Part shown: one piece after another, positions 1-5,274 of the stretch
How the letters are laid out: every line of letters starts with the position of its first letter
How positions within the stretch are numbered: the stretch's first letter is position 1
Source of the DNA: Muribaculaceae bacterium
GTDB taxonomy: Bacteria > Bacteroidota > Bacteroidia > Bacteroidales > Muribaculaceae
NCBI GenBank assembly: GCA_022511505.1
Contig: JAFLTK010000167.1
Span: 1-6,622 of the forward strand
DNA length: 6,622 nucleotides
Direction: 5' to 3'
Notes under the pieces: generated by a model
The model's database searches: none
What the model was told of the DNA's origin: nothing
The model's input: the letters and a program-made list of their open reading frames with translations, nothing else
Made by a program: the position numbers and the translations under genes

Positions 1-2
1 CC

Positions 3-110
3 CATAATCCGGTTAAATACACCGCGTTGCCGCGTGGACGCGACATGCCGCGTCCACATAATCCAGTTAAATTCAACGCGTTGACGCGCGGACGCGACAT
101 GTCGCGTCCC
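3..110. repeat. Two tandem copies of a 54-bp repeat with a palindromic end
   Basis: Positions 3-56 and 57-110 are two head-to-tail copies of a 54-bp unit. Each begins cataatcc, continues with gttaaat and a GC-rich cgcgttg segment, and ends in the 20-bp palindrome. The copies differ at only a few scattered positions. The first copy starts almost at the window edge, so the full number of copies is unknown. The unit does not code for a credible protein. It looks like a dispersed intergenic repeat of REP/BIME type, which is an inference from structure alone. Confidence 0.85.
36..55. repeat. Palindromic repeat, copy 1 (one mismatch)
   Basis: The 20 bases are the same palindrome as at 90-109 and 200-219, with a single T to C change (atgccgcg in place of atgtcgcg). 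This breaks one base pair of the hairpin. It forms the right end of the first 54-bp tandem unit. Confidence 0.85.
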
Positions 111-118
111 TACTTTTT
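90..118 (+). terminator. Palindromic repeat copy 2 with T-run, possible terminator
   Basis: Positions 90-109 (ggacgcgacatgtcgcgtcc) are a perfect 20-bp palindrome. As RNA this can fold into an 8-bp GC-rich stem with a CATG loop. It is followed within three bases by a TACTTTTT tract (111-118), so on the + strand it has the form of an intrinsic terminator, perhaps for a gene left of the window. The repeat may be mobile or dispersed and only incidentally terminator-like. Confidence 0.5.
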
Positions 119-139
119 AGCACCCTTTTTGCGGGTAAC

Positions 140-159
140 CGAGGAGCCGGAGCTCCTCG
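140..159. other. GC-rich hairpin, 8-bp stem with 4-base loop
   Basis: Positions 140-147 (cgaggagc) and 152-159 (gctcctcg) are perfectly complementary around the 4-base loop cgga. No T-tract follows on the + strand, so it is not a typical terminator in that direction. It lies between palindrome copies 2 and 3. Its role is unknown. Confidence 0.5.
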
Positions 160-199
160 TCACGGCGTTTGCGACCGGGCTGTTTATGGTAATCTTCGC

Positions 200-219
200 G
201 GACGCGACATGTCGCGTCC
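200..219. repeat. Palindromic repeat, copy 3
   Basis: This is an exact copy of the 20-bp palindrome at 90-109, but without the rest of the 54-bp unit around it. The palindrome is therefore the conserved, separately dispersed part. A cactttt stretch (221-227) follows, so a weak terminator function on the + strand is possible. Confidence 0.85.
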
Positions 220-357
220 GCACTTTTGAGCCAAACGGTCACCAATTTTTATGAATAAGGAACCCGAGCAGGCAAGTTGTTATCGGGCGAAAACCGCGGG
301 CCTCGGTAATAAAAAACGGGATAATTGAAATTTTTCTATGAAAAAACTCCGCGCGGT

Positions 358-389
358 TTGGGTATTTCAAAAAATAATATCTAATTTTG
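358..389 (+). promoter_or_regulatory. Bacteroidota-type promoter for the coiled-coil/zapA unit
   Basis: TAATTTTG at 382-389 matches the Bacteroidota -7 consensus TAnnTTTG exactly. A TTG at 358-360, 21 bp upstream, fits the -33 element spacing. Transcription would start in the mid-390s, leaving a leader of only about a dozen bases before the ATG at 408. This argues against the longer reading frame that could begin with TTG at 387, since that codon lies inside the -7 box. Confidence 0.6.
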
Positions 390-407
390 TGGAAAATTGA
401 GATAAGT

Positions 408-701
408 ATGGCTATCGACCTTCAGGAGCGGCTTGACAATATCAGGGTAAAGGCTGATATGCTCGTTTCCCGATTTGAGGAGCAACGCGAGCGTTGCCGC
501 CTTCTCGAGCAGACCGTCGACCGGCTCGAAAAGCAGGTTGCCGACCTTACCAAAAGCCTCGAGCGACTGCAGGTTGATAACGAGTTGCTCAGAACCGCCG
601 GGTTGCTAAACCCAACCCGCGAGGACGTGGAACGTAGCCGAGCCATGCTTTCCCAGTTGGTGCGGGACATTGACCGATGTATCGCTGAGTTGACCGAGTA
701 A
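408..701 (+). CDS. Small coiled-coil protein upstream of zapA, putative division-ring partner
   Basis: This 97-residue protein has no signal peptide or membrane segment. Residues about 5-65 are heptad-rich with many Leu, Glu, Arg and Lys, predicting a long coiled coil. A short break (GLLNPT) follows, then a C-terminal helix ending RDIDRCIAELTE. That ending resembles the IDKCI-like ending I recall from the small protein preceding zapA in many Bacteroidota. I chose ATG 408, not TTG 387, because 387 overlaps the -7 promoter box. The zapA start is 4 bp after the stop, so the two are surely co-transcribed. By analogy with ZauP of Caulobacter (a coiled-coil protein encoded just upstream of zapA that binds ZapA) or E. 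coli ZapB, it may bind ZapA at the Z-ring. That is inferred from position and architecture, not from recognised sequence homology. Confidence 0.8.
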   Translation: MAIDLQERLDNIRVKADMLVSRFEEQRERCRLLEQTVDRLEKQVADLTKSLERLQVDNELLRTAGLLNPTREDVERSRAMLSQLVRDIDRCIAELTE

Positions 702-705
702 CTCG

Positions 706-1008
706 ATGGAACATAAACAAAATATATCAATCAGAATCGCCGGAACTGCGCCTATCCCGATGAGAATCAACCGGGATGACGAGGAGGTGATGAGGATTGC
801 AGAGCGAAGCGTGAACGACCTCTTCAAAACATGGTCGGCCAAGTTTCGCGATAAAAGCGCTGAAGATGTATTAGCGATGGTGGCCTTTAGGTTTGCCGAG
901 TTATATTTCAATCAGCAAGTTGCTGCTTCACAGGTTGACGACACCTTGAAGCAAATCGAGGAAATGCTCGACAGCCGCCTGTCTCAGGCCGTCGACAAGT
1001 CGATATAA
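706..1008 (+). CDS. zapA: Cell division protein ZapA
   Basis: This 100-residue protein has the ZapA layout: an N-terminal beta segment (NISIRIAG, residues about 6-13), a short loop with PMRINRDDEEVMRIAERSVND at about 18-38, and a C-terminal helix that begins with the family hallmark DVLAMVAFRFAELYF (about 54-68) and continues as a dimerising/tetramerising coiled coil. ZapA is a cytoplasmic FtsZ-associated protein that cross-links FtsZ filaments and stabilises the Z-ring. Its length is typical. It follows the coiled-coil gene by 4 bp and has no promoter of its own that I can see. The next gene, rny, is 216 bp away and looks separately controlled. The sequence is divergent, but the family call is well supported. 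Confidence 0.88.
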   Translation: MEHKQNISIRIAGTAPIPMRINRDDEEVMRIAERSVNDLFKTWSAKFRDKSAEDVLAMVAFRFAELYFNQQVAASQVDDTLKQIEEMLDSRLSQAVDKSI

Positions 1009-1049
1009 CAGTCATCACGCCAGACGCCTCTCCCGTCGCTATTCCGCAC

Positions 1050-1096
1050 CGCACACCATGCCCGTCACCCCGCGGGCCGGCGTGCGTTTCTTGTTG
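1050..1096 (+). terminator. GC-rich hairpin after zapA, possible terminator
   Basis: Positions 1050-1057 pair with 1079-1086 (one mismatch), and 1060-1064 (gcccg) pair with 1073-1077 (cgggc), giving an extended stem with small internal loops and an 8-base loop. A T-rich tract tttcttgttg follows (1087-1096). This would end the coiled-coil/zapA transcript. The tract is interrupted, so termination may be partial, and the fold competes with the AT-rich hairpin that starts at 1092. Confidence 0.4.
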
Positions 1097-1138
1097 TATA
1101 GTCATATAATCATTTGATTCTATGCAACTTATACAATA
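1092..1138 (+). promoter_or_regulatory. AT-rich extended hairpin upstream of rny
   Basis: Positions 1092-1101 pair with 1129-1138 (ten pairs, two of them G-U). Positions 1103-1106 (cata) pair with 1121-1124 (tatg), and 1108-1111 (aatc) with 1116-1119 (gatt), around the loop attt. Interruptions are a 1-by-4 internal loop and one mismatch. This gives about 18 paired positions in 47 nt, more than I expect by chance. No T-tract follows, so it is not an intrinsic terminator on the + strand. It could be an RNA structure in the rny leader or, as DNA, an operator. No exact TAnnTTTG box with correct spacing was found here, so the rny transcription start is unknown. Confidence 0.5.
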
Positions 1139-1224
1139 TAAACAACATTAATAACATCAAATACAATAACAACAAAAAATATCAACACCAACAACAATAA
1201 CAATAACAACACTGATAACCAACT
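1125..1224 (+). promoter_or_regulatory. G-free CAA/AAC-rich leader of rny
   Basis: Positions 1125-1213 (89 nt) contain no G and consist largely of AAC, CAA, ATC and AAT triplets. Without G, the RNA cannot form G-C or G-U pairs within itself and should be largely unfolded. No Shine-Dalgarno-like sequence precedes ATG 1225. In-frame stop codons at 1198, 1204, 1213 and 1216 confirm that the coding region does not begin earlier. Plausible roles are an unstructured ribosome landing zone, which suits Bacteroidota where initiation is mostly SD-independent, or a C-rich, G-poor Rho loading site. Both are inferences. Confidence 0.6.
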
Positions 1225-2766
1225 ATGAATATCGTTATTTATATTTGCATTGCAGTCATCGCCCTCGCCATTGGTGTCGGGGTCACGATGTTCATGCAAA
1301 AAAAGATGGCTCGCACGGCCGCCAAGACCATCATCGAGGAGGCCGAACGTGAAGCCGACGTTCTGAAAAAGAACAAGTTACTGGAAGCGCGCGAGGAGGA
1401 AATCAAAATCAAGGCCGACGCCGAGAAGGTTGCCAATCAGCGCATGTCAAAAATCCAGAGCATCGAGTCGCGCCAGAAACAGCGTGAACTCCAGCTCAAC
1501 CAGCAGCAGAGCGAAAACCAGCGTGCCCTCAACGAAATCGAGGCCACCCGCAACCGTCTGGACAACCGCGAGGCCAAACTCGAGGAGCGCAACAAGGAAA
1601 TCGACGCCATGCACAGCAAGATGCGCGAGACGCTTGAGCACATCTCGGGCCTGACCGCCGACGAGGCTCGTGAGAAGCTCATCGAGTCGCTCAAAGACGA
1701 GGCCAAGACTGCCGCTGCAAGTTACATCAACGACATCATGGACGAGGCCAAGATGACCGCCAACAAGGAGGCCAAGCGCATCGTTGTCAAGACCATCCAG
1801 CGCGTCGCCACCGAGACCGCCATCGAGAACTCGGTAACGGTGTTCCACATTGACAGTGACGAGATTAAGGGCCGCATCATTGGCCGCGAGGGTCGCAACA
1901 TCCGCGCCCTCGAGGCAGCAACCGGCATCGAAATCATTGTCGACGACACCCCCGAGGCCATCGTCCTCTCGGGCTTCGACCCCGTGCGTCGCGAGATTGC
2001 CCGCCTGGCCCTGCATCAACTCGTGGCCGACGGCCGCATCCACCCGGCCCGCATCGAGGAGGTCGTCGCCAAGGTGCGCCGCCAGATTGAGGAAGAAATC
2101 ATCGAAACCGGCAAGCGCACCGCTATTGACCTGGGTATCCACGGGTTACACCCCGACCTGATTCGCCTCGTCGGCAAGATGAAATACCGCTCGAGCTATG
2201 GCCAGAACCTGCTACAGCACTCGCGCGAGACGGCCAACCTCTGTGCCATCATGGCCGCCGAGCTTGGCCTCAACCCCAAGAAAGCACGCCGCGCCGGCCT
2301 GTTGCACGATATAGGCAAGGTTCCCGACGAGGAGCCCGAACTGCCCCACGCACTCCTCGGCATGAAACTCGCCGAGAAATATAAGGAGAAGCCCGACATT
2401 TGCAACGCCATCGGCAGCCACCACGACGAGATTGAGCAGACATCGCTGTTGGCCCCCATCGTTCAGGTGTGTGACGCCATCTCGGGCGCCCGTCCCGGTG
2501 CTCGCCGCGAGATTGTCGAGGCCTACATCAAGCGCCTCAACGACCTCGAGCAGCTTGCCCTCTCCTACCCCGGCGTTATCAAGACCTACGCCATTCAGGC
2601 CGGTCGCGAACTGCGCGTAATCGTTGGCGCCGACAAGATTGACGACGCCGAGACCGAAAAGCTGTCGACCGAAATCGCCAAGCGCATTCAGGACGAGATG
2701 ACCTACCCCGGTCAGGTCAAGATTACCGTCATCCGCGAAACCCGAGCAGTCAGTTTCGCTAAATAA
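1225..2766 (+). CDS. rny: Ribonuclease Y
   Basis: RNase Y is a membrane-anchored endoribonuclease that starts decay of many mRNAs. The 513 residues follow the full family order and usual length. Residues about 2-24 form one N-terminal membrane helix. Residues about 30-190 form a long Glu/Lys/Arg/Gln-rich coiled coil. A KH RNA-binding domain follows, with the motif [12 protein letters not shown] at 216-227. The HD catalytic domain has metal-binding candidates His332, the His361-Asp362 pair in LLHDIGK, His399/His400 in SHHDE, and Asp417 in [16 protein letters not shown]. No key residue is missing. The start at 1225 is fixed by upstream in-frame stops. The gene follows a 216-bp interval with its own leader and heads the second transcription unit. 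ricT, encoding a known RNase Y modulator in Firmicutes, begins 8 bp after its stop. Confidence 0.97.
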   Translation: MNIVIYICIAVIALAIGVGVTMFMQKKMARTAAKTIIEEAEREADVLKKNKLLEAREEEIKIKADAEKVANQRMSKIQSIESRQKQRELQLNQQQSENQRALNEIEATRNRLDNREAKLEERNKEIDAMHSKMRETLEHISGLTADEAREKLIESLKDEAKTAAASYINDIMDEAKMTANKEAKRIVVKTIQRVATETAIENSVTVFHIDSDEIKGRIIGREGRNIRALEAATGIEIIVDDTPEAIVLSGFDPVRREIARLALHQLVADGRIHPARIEEVVAKVRRQIEEEIIETGKRTAIDLGIHGLHPDLIRLVGKMKYRSSYGQNLLQHSRETANLCAIMAAELGLNPKKARRAGLLHDIGKVPDEEPELPHALLGMKLAEKYKEKPDICNAIGSHHDEIEQTSLLAPIVQVCDAISGARPGARREIVEAYIKRLNDLEQLALSYPGVIKTYAIQAGRELRVIVGADKIDDAETEKLSTEIAKRIQDEMTYPGQVKITVIRETRAVSFAK

Positions 2767-2774
2767 CGACGCCC

Positions 2775-4148
2775 ATGGGAGAAATAGAAAACCTCGCTAA
2801 CCTCCCTGACCCGGAGCGACTTGCGGGCGACATCGAGGGCGCTGCCGACGACAATACGCCGACCTGTGCCGGCGGTTGCGGCCTGTGCCGACAGAACGCC
2901 GACTATGAGCCGCCGCGCAGCAAGTTCACGAGCCACAACTGGCTCGCCGACATCCCCGGTGGCATGGCCGACAGCGACCTGGTGGAGGTTACATTTAAAA
3001 ATACCCGCAAGGGGTTCTACCGCAACTCGACCGGGCTTCCGCTCGACATCGGCGACATGGTTGCCGTCGAGGCGTCGCCGGGCCACGACATAGGCCGCGT
3101 CAGCATGACCGGAGCGCTCGTAGGCTTGCAGATGCGCCGCGCCAACCTCAAGCCCGACGCCGAGATTCGCCGCGTGTTCCGCAAAGCCAAACCCGCCGAC
3201 CTCGAGAAATATCAGGAAGCCAAGGCTAAGGAGAACGATACCATGATTCGTTCCCGCAAGATTGCCGAGAGCCTCCAGTTGAACATGAAAATTGGCGACG
3301 TCGAGTATCAGGGCGACGGAAACAAAGCCATCTTCTACTATATCGCCGATGAGCGCGTCGACTTCCGCCAACTCATCAAGGTGCTCGCCGAGACATTCCG
3401 CGTGCGCATCGAGATGAAGCAAATCGGCGCGCGTCAAGAGGCCGGCCGCATCGGCGGTATCGGTCCTTGCGGACGACCGCTGTGCTGCTCACAGTGGATG
3501 ACCAACTTTGTGTCGGTCGGAACAGCCGCCGCCCGTTTTCAGGATATCTCGCTGAACCCCCAGAAACTCGCGGGGCAGTGCGCCAAGTTGAAATGTTGCC
3601 TCAACTTTGAGGTCGACACCTACGTTGAGAGCGTCAAGAAACTGCCCCCCAAGGACGTGCGCCTCGAGACCATCGACGCTACATGGTTCCACTTCAAGGT
3701 CGACATCTTCAAGAAAGAAATCACCTATTCGAGCGACAAAAACGTTGCCGCCAACCTGACCACCATCAGCGCCGCCCGCGCCTTTGAGGTCATCGGTCTC
3801 AACAAGCAAGGCGTTAAGCCCGAGAAACTTAAACCCGGTGACGAGAAAGAGAAAGCCGCGCCCAAGGAGTTTGGCGACATCGTCGGGCAAGACAGCCTGA
3901 CCCGCTTTGACAAGGCCAAGAAGAAGAAAAAGAAGAAGAAACCGGCCCAGGGTGCCGGTGGCGACGGGGCCAAGCAACAGCCAAAACAGCCCAAGCCACA
4001 GCAGCCGAAGGAGCCCAAGCCACAGCAACCCAAGGAGCCCAAACCCCAGCGACCGCCGCGCGAGGGCGACAACAAACCCGGCGGCAAGAACAAGAAACGC
4101 CAAGGTCCAGCTCAGGGCAACAACGCCGAGAGCAAACCACAACAATAG
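2775..4148 (+). CDS. ricT: PSP1-domain protein RicT (YaaT-like), RNase Y modulator
   Basis: The core at about residues 70-286 is a clear YaaT/RicT protein: VEVTFKNTRKGFY at 70-82, the PSP1 region with VDFRQLIKVLAETFRVRIEMKQIGARQEA, then GGIGPCGRPLCC (Cys232, 237, 238) and QCAKLKCCLNFE (Cys269, 274, 275). In Bacillus subtilis RicT forms the Fe-S cluster-bearing Y-complex with RicA and RicF, which binds RNase Y and directs cleavage of certain mRNAs. Additions to the core are a roughly 69-residue N-terminal extension with a C-x3-C-x2-C motif (Cys31, 35, 38), and a long C-terminal tail with eight consecutive lysines (382-389) followed by PKPQQPKE-type repeats, probably disordered and able to contact RNA. 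At 457 residues it is much longer than the roughly 275-residue Bacillus protein. Adjacency to rny supports a shared role. RicA and RicF genes are not in this window. Confidence 0.92.
   Translation: MGEIENLANLPDPERLAGDIEGAADDNTPTCAGGCGLCRQNADYEPPRSKFTSHNWLADIPGGMADSDLVEVTFKNTRKGFYRNSTGLPLDIGDMVAVEASPGHDIGRVSMTGALVGLQMRRANLKPDAEIRRVFRKAKPADLEKYQEAKAKENDTMIRSRKIAESLQLNMKIGDVEYQGDGNKAIFYYIADERVDFRQLIKVLAETFRVRIEMKQIGARQEAGRIGGIGPCGRPLCCSQWMTNFVSVGTAAARFQDISLNPQKLAGQCAKLKCCLNFEVDTYVESVKKLPPKDVRLETIDATWFHFKVDIFKKEITYSSDKNVAANLTTISAARAFEVIGLNKQGVKPEKLKPGDEKEKAAPKEFGDIVGQDSLTRFDKAKKKKKKKKPAQGAGGDGAKQQPKQPKPQQPKEPKPQQPKEPKPQRPPREGDNKPGGKNKKRQGPAQGNNAESKPQQ
3990..4055 (+). repeat. 24-bp in-frame tandem repeat in the ricT tail
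   Basis: Two full copies of a 24-bp unit (3990-4013 and 4014-4037) are followed by a partial third (4038-4055). They encode PKPQQPKE, PKPQQPKE and PKPQRP. The unit length is a multiple of three, so gain or loss of copies would keep the frame and change only the length of the disordered tail. A purine-only AAG/AAA run encoding eight lysines lies just upstream, at 3918-3941. Confidence 0.85.
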
Positions 4149-4157
4149 TCTACCGAG

Positions 4158-4625
4158 ATGAATCGATTCCCTCTGGTTTTGATACTCTTAATATTGTGCT
4201 TGGGAGCATGCAATCCCGGGCACAATGAATTTAACAACTTTGAGGACCTGCCGGCCGACGAGGGGTGGGCCTACGGCGACACCATCTTTTTTGTCACCGA
4301 CACGCTCGACAGCGTTCCCGCGACAGGGACGCTCGAGGTAGCCGTGCGCCACAACAACACCTACCTCTACCGCAACCTGTGGCTCGAAATCTCCTATCCC
4401 GGCCCCGATAGCGTCACGCGCCGCGACACCGTCAACCTCGAGCTCGCCGACGTCTACGGCCGCTGGCACGGGCACGGTTTCGGCGCCAGTTACCAGTTTG
4501 CCGCGCCGATAGGCCACCCCGTCACCCTCGCGCCCGGCAGCCGCGTCGGCGTCAGCCACATCATGCGCGTCGATACCCTAACCGGCCTTGAGCAAATCGG
4601 CATAAAATTTCAAAAGACACCATGA
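4158..4625 (+). CDS. gldH: GldH-like lipoprotein
   Basis: The 155-residue product begins with a lipoprotein signal peptide: hydrophobic residues 5-17 and the lipobox LGAC with acylated Cys18. The mature part carries features I associate with GldH: YLYRNLWLEI, a DTVNLELAD segment followed by YGRWHGHGFG, and a C-terminal MRVDTLTGLEQIGIKF. GldH was found in Flavobacterium johnsoniae as a lipoprotein required for gliding and stability of the secretion/motility machinery. Homologues occur in non-gliding Bacteroidales, where the role is unclear. It should sit in the cell envelope. The gene lies 9 bp after ricT, and its stop overlaps the next start as ATGA (4622-4625), so it is translated from a shared mRNA. 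No frame damage or missing lipobox residue is seen. Confidence 0.85.
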   Translation: MNRFPLVLILLILCLGACNPGHNEFNNFEDLPADEGWAYGDTIFFVTDTLDSVPATGTLEVAVRHNNTYLYRNLWLEISYPGPDSVTRRDTVNLELADVYGRWHGHGFGASYQFAAPIGHPVTLAPGSRVGVSHIMRVDTLTGLEQIGIKFQKTP

Positions 4626-5251
4626 ACCGCTATGACTCGCTGATATTTGATATGGACGGGACGCTTTGGGACGCCGTCGACTCCTACGCCCGGGTGTGGG
4701 ACATCTCTTTCGCGCGCATGGGTATCGACGCCACGGTCTCGCGCGAGCAACTTGTAGGTTGTATGGGCATGAGACTCAGCGACATCCTCGACACCCTCGT
4801 CGACCCCGCGGTAGAGATTGACCGCGCCCGCTTCCTCGACATCCTCGCCGAGGAGGAGGCCCGACAGATGCCCCGGCTCGGCGGACGCCTCTACCCCGGC
4901 GTTGCCGACGGAATCGCCGCTCTCGCCCGTCGTTACCGCCTGTTTATGGTCAGCAACTGCGCCGCCTGTGGCATCAGTAACTTTCTGGCCTATACCGGTT
5001 TGACATCATATATCGATGACCACATCAGCAACGGAGAGAACGGTCTCGACAAGGCCGAAAACATCCGCCTCATCGCCACGCGCAACGGCCTTACCAACCC
5101 CGTCTATATCGGCGACACTGCAGGCGATGCCGCCCATAGCCACGCCGCCGGCGTCGACTTCATCCACGCCGCCTGGGGCTTTGGCGCCGTCGACCCCTCG
5201 GCCGCATCGGCCGCATCGTTCAATGACTTAGTGAAAATGTTAACCACCTGA
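4622..5251 (+). CDS. HAD-family phosphatase, phosphoglycolate phosphatase-like
   Basis: The 209-residue protein shows all four HAD motifs. Motif I is DMDGTLWD (nucleophile Asp10, acid/base Asp12). A helical cap lies between about 17 and 90. Motif II is MVSNC (Ser111), motif III is Lys144 in LDKAENI, and motif IV is IGDTAGD (Asp165, Asp169), followed by AAGVDFIHAAWGFG, the usual substrate-site end of Gph/beta-phosphoglucomutase-type enzymes. The product is thus a cytoplasmic Mg-dependent phosphate hydrolase acting on a small phosphorylated metabolite. The actual substrate cannot be read from sequence, so no gene symbol is given. The start overlaps the gldH stop by 4 bp, suggesting coupled translation. 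A 9-bp tandem duplication (5201-5209 and 5210-5218) near the end codes for Ala-Ala-Ser twice, in a surface-like linker before the last helix. Confidence 0.92.
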   Translation: MNRYDSLIFDMDGTLWDAVDSYARVWDISFARMGIDATVSREQLVGCMGMRLSDILDTLVDPAVEIDRARFLDILAEEEARQMPRLGGRLYPGVADGIAALARRYRLFMVSNCAACGISNFLAYTGLTSYIDDHISNGENGLDKAENIRLIATRNGLTNPVYIGDTAGDAAHSHAAGVDFIHAAWGFGAVDPSAASAASFNDLVKMLTT

Positions 5252-5274
5252 GTAACTGCCAACTATACCCACCC

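Larger units (their letters stand above)
1..386. other. Gene-free upstream region with repeats
   Basis: No convincing coding region is visible. The longest + strand reading frame here (27-254) consists largely of translated palindromic repeats and resembles no protein I know. The region holds a 54-bp tandem repeat (3-110), a third palindrome (200-219), a short GC-rich hairpin (140-159) and, at its end, a promoter (358-389). Positions 240-386 become AT-rich, as expected of a promoter region. The repeat array may continue beyond the left edge of the window. Confidence 0.7.

Noticed and set aside
3..219. Repeats as a CRISPR array
   Set aside because: The first two units are directly tandem without spacers, there are only three palindromes at uneven spacing, and no cas gene is present.
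117..250. Minus-strand frame ending in a basic tail (GRKRRDEELRLLGYPQKGC) at 117, followed on that strand by a palindrome
   Set aside because: It has no start codon before an upstream in-frame stop and runs through palindrome copy 3. It might be a gene remnant, but nothing shows this.
27..254. 75-residue + strand reading frame across the upstream repeats
   Set aside because: Much of its sequence is translated palindrome (RGRDMPRP, RGRDMSRP), it resembles no known protein, and no Bacteroidota promoter with both elements was found for it.
387..407. TTG start giving seven more residues to the coiled-coil protein
   Set aside because: The codon lies in the -7 box of the promoter, so it would not be on the mRNA; ATG 408 is the better start.
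1105..1110. TATAAT hexamer upstream of rny as a promoter -10 box
   Set aside because: Bacteroidota use TAnnTTTG, not TATAAT, and there is no -35 element at proper spacing; the hexamer lies in the AT-rich hairpin.
1141..1213. CAA/AAC triplets before rny as a coding Asn/Gln-rich N-terminal extension
   Set aside because: Stops at 1198, 1204, 1213 and 1216 are in frame with rny, so these triplets are not part of the protein.
1447..2142. Long minus-strand frame of 231 codons opposite rny
   Set aside because: It is a shadow of the GC-rich rny codons; rny itself has all domains and catalytic residues of its family.
2712..3437. Long minus-strand frame opposite ricT and the rny end
   Set aside because: It spans two genes that are clearly coding on the + strand and has a low-complexity, shadow-like composition.
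5201..5218. 9-bp tandem duplication in the phosphatase gene
   Set aside because: It is an in-frame Ala-Ala-Ser duplication in a probable linker, ordinary for GC-rich coding DNA, so it is noted in the gene entry only.
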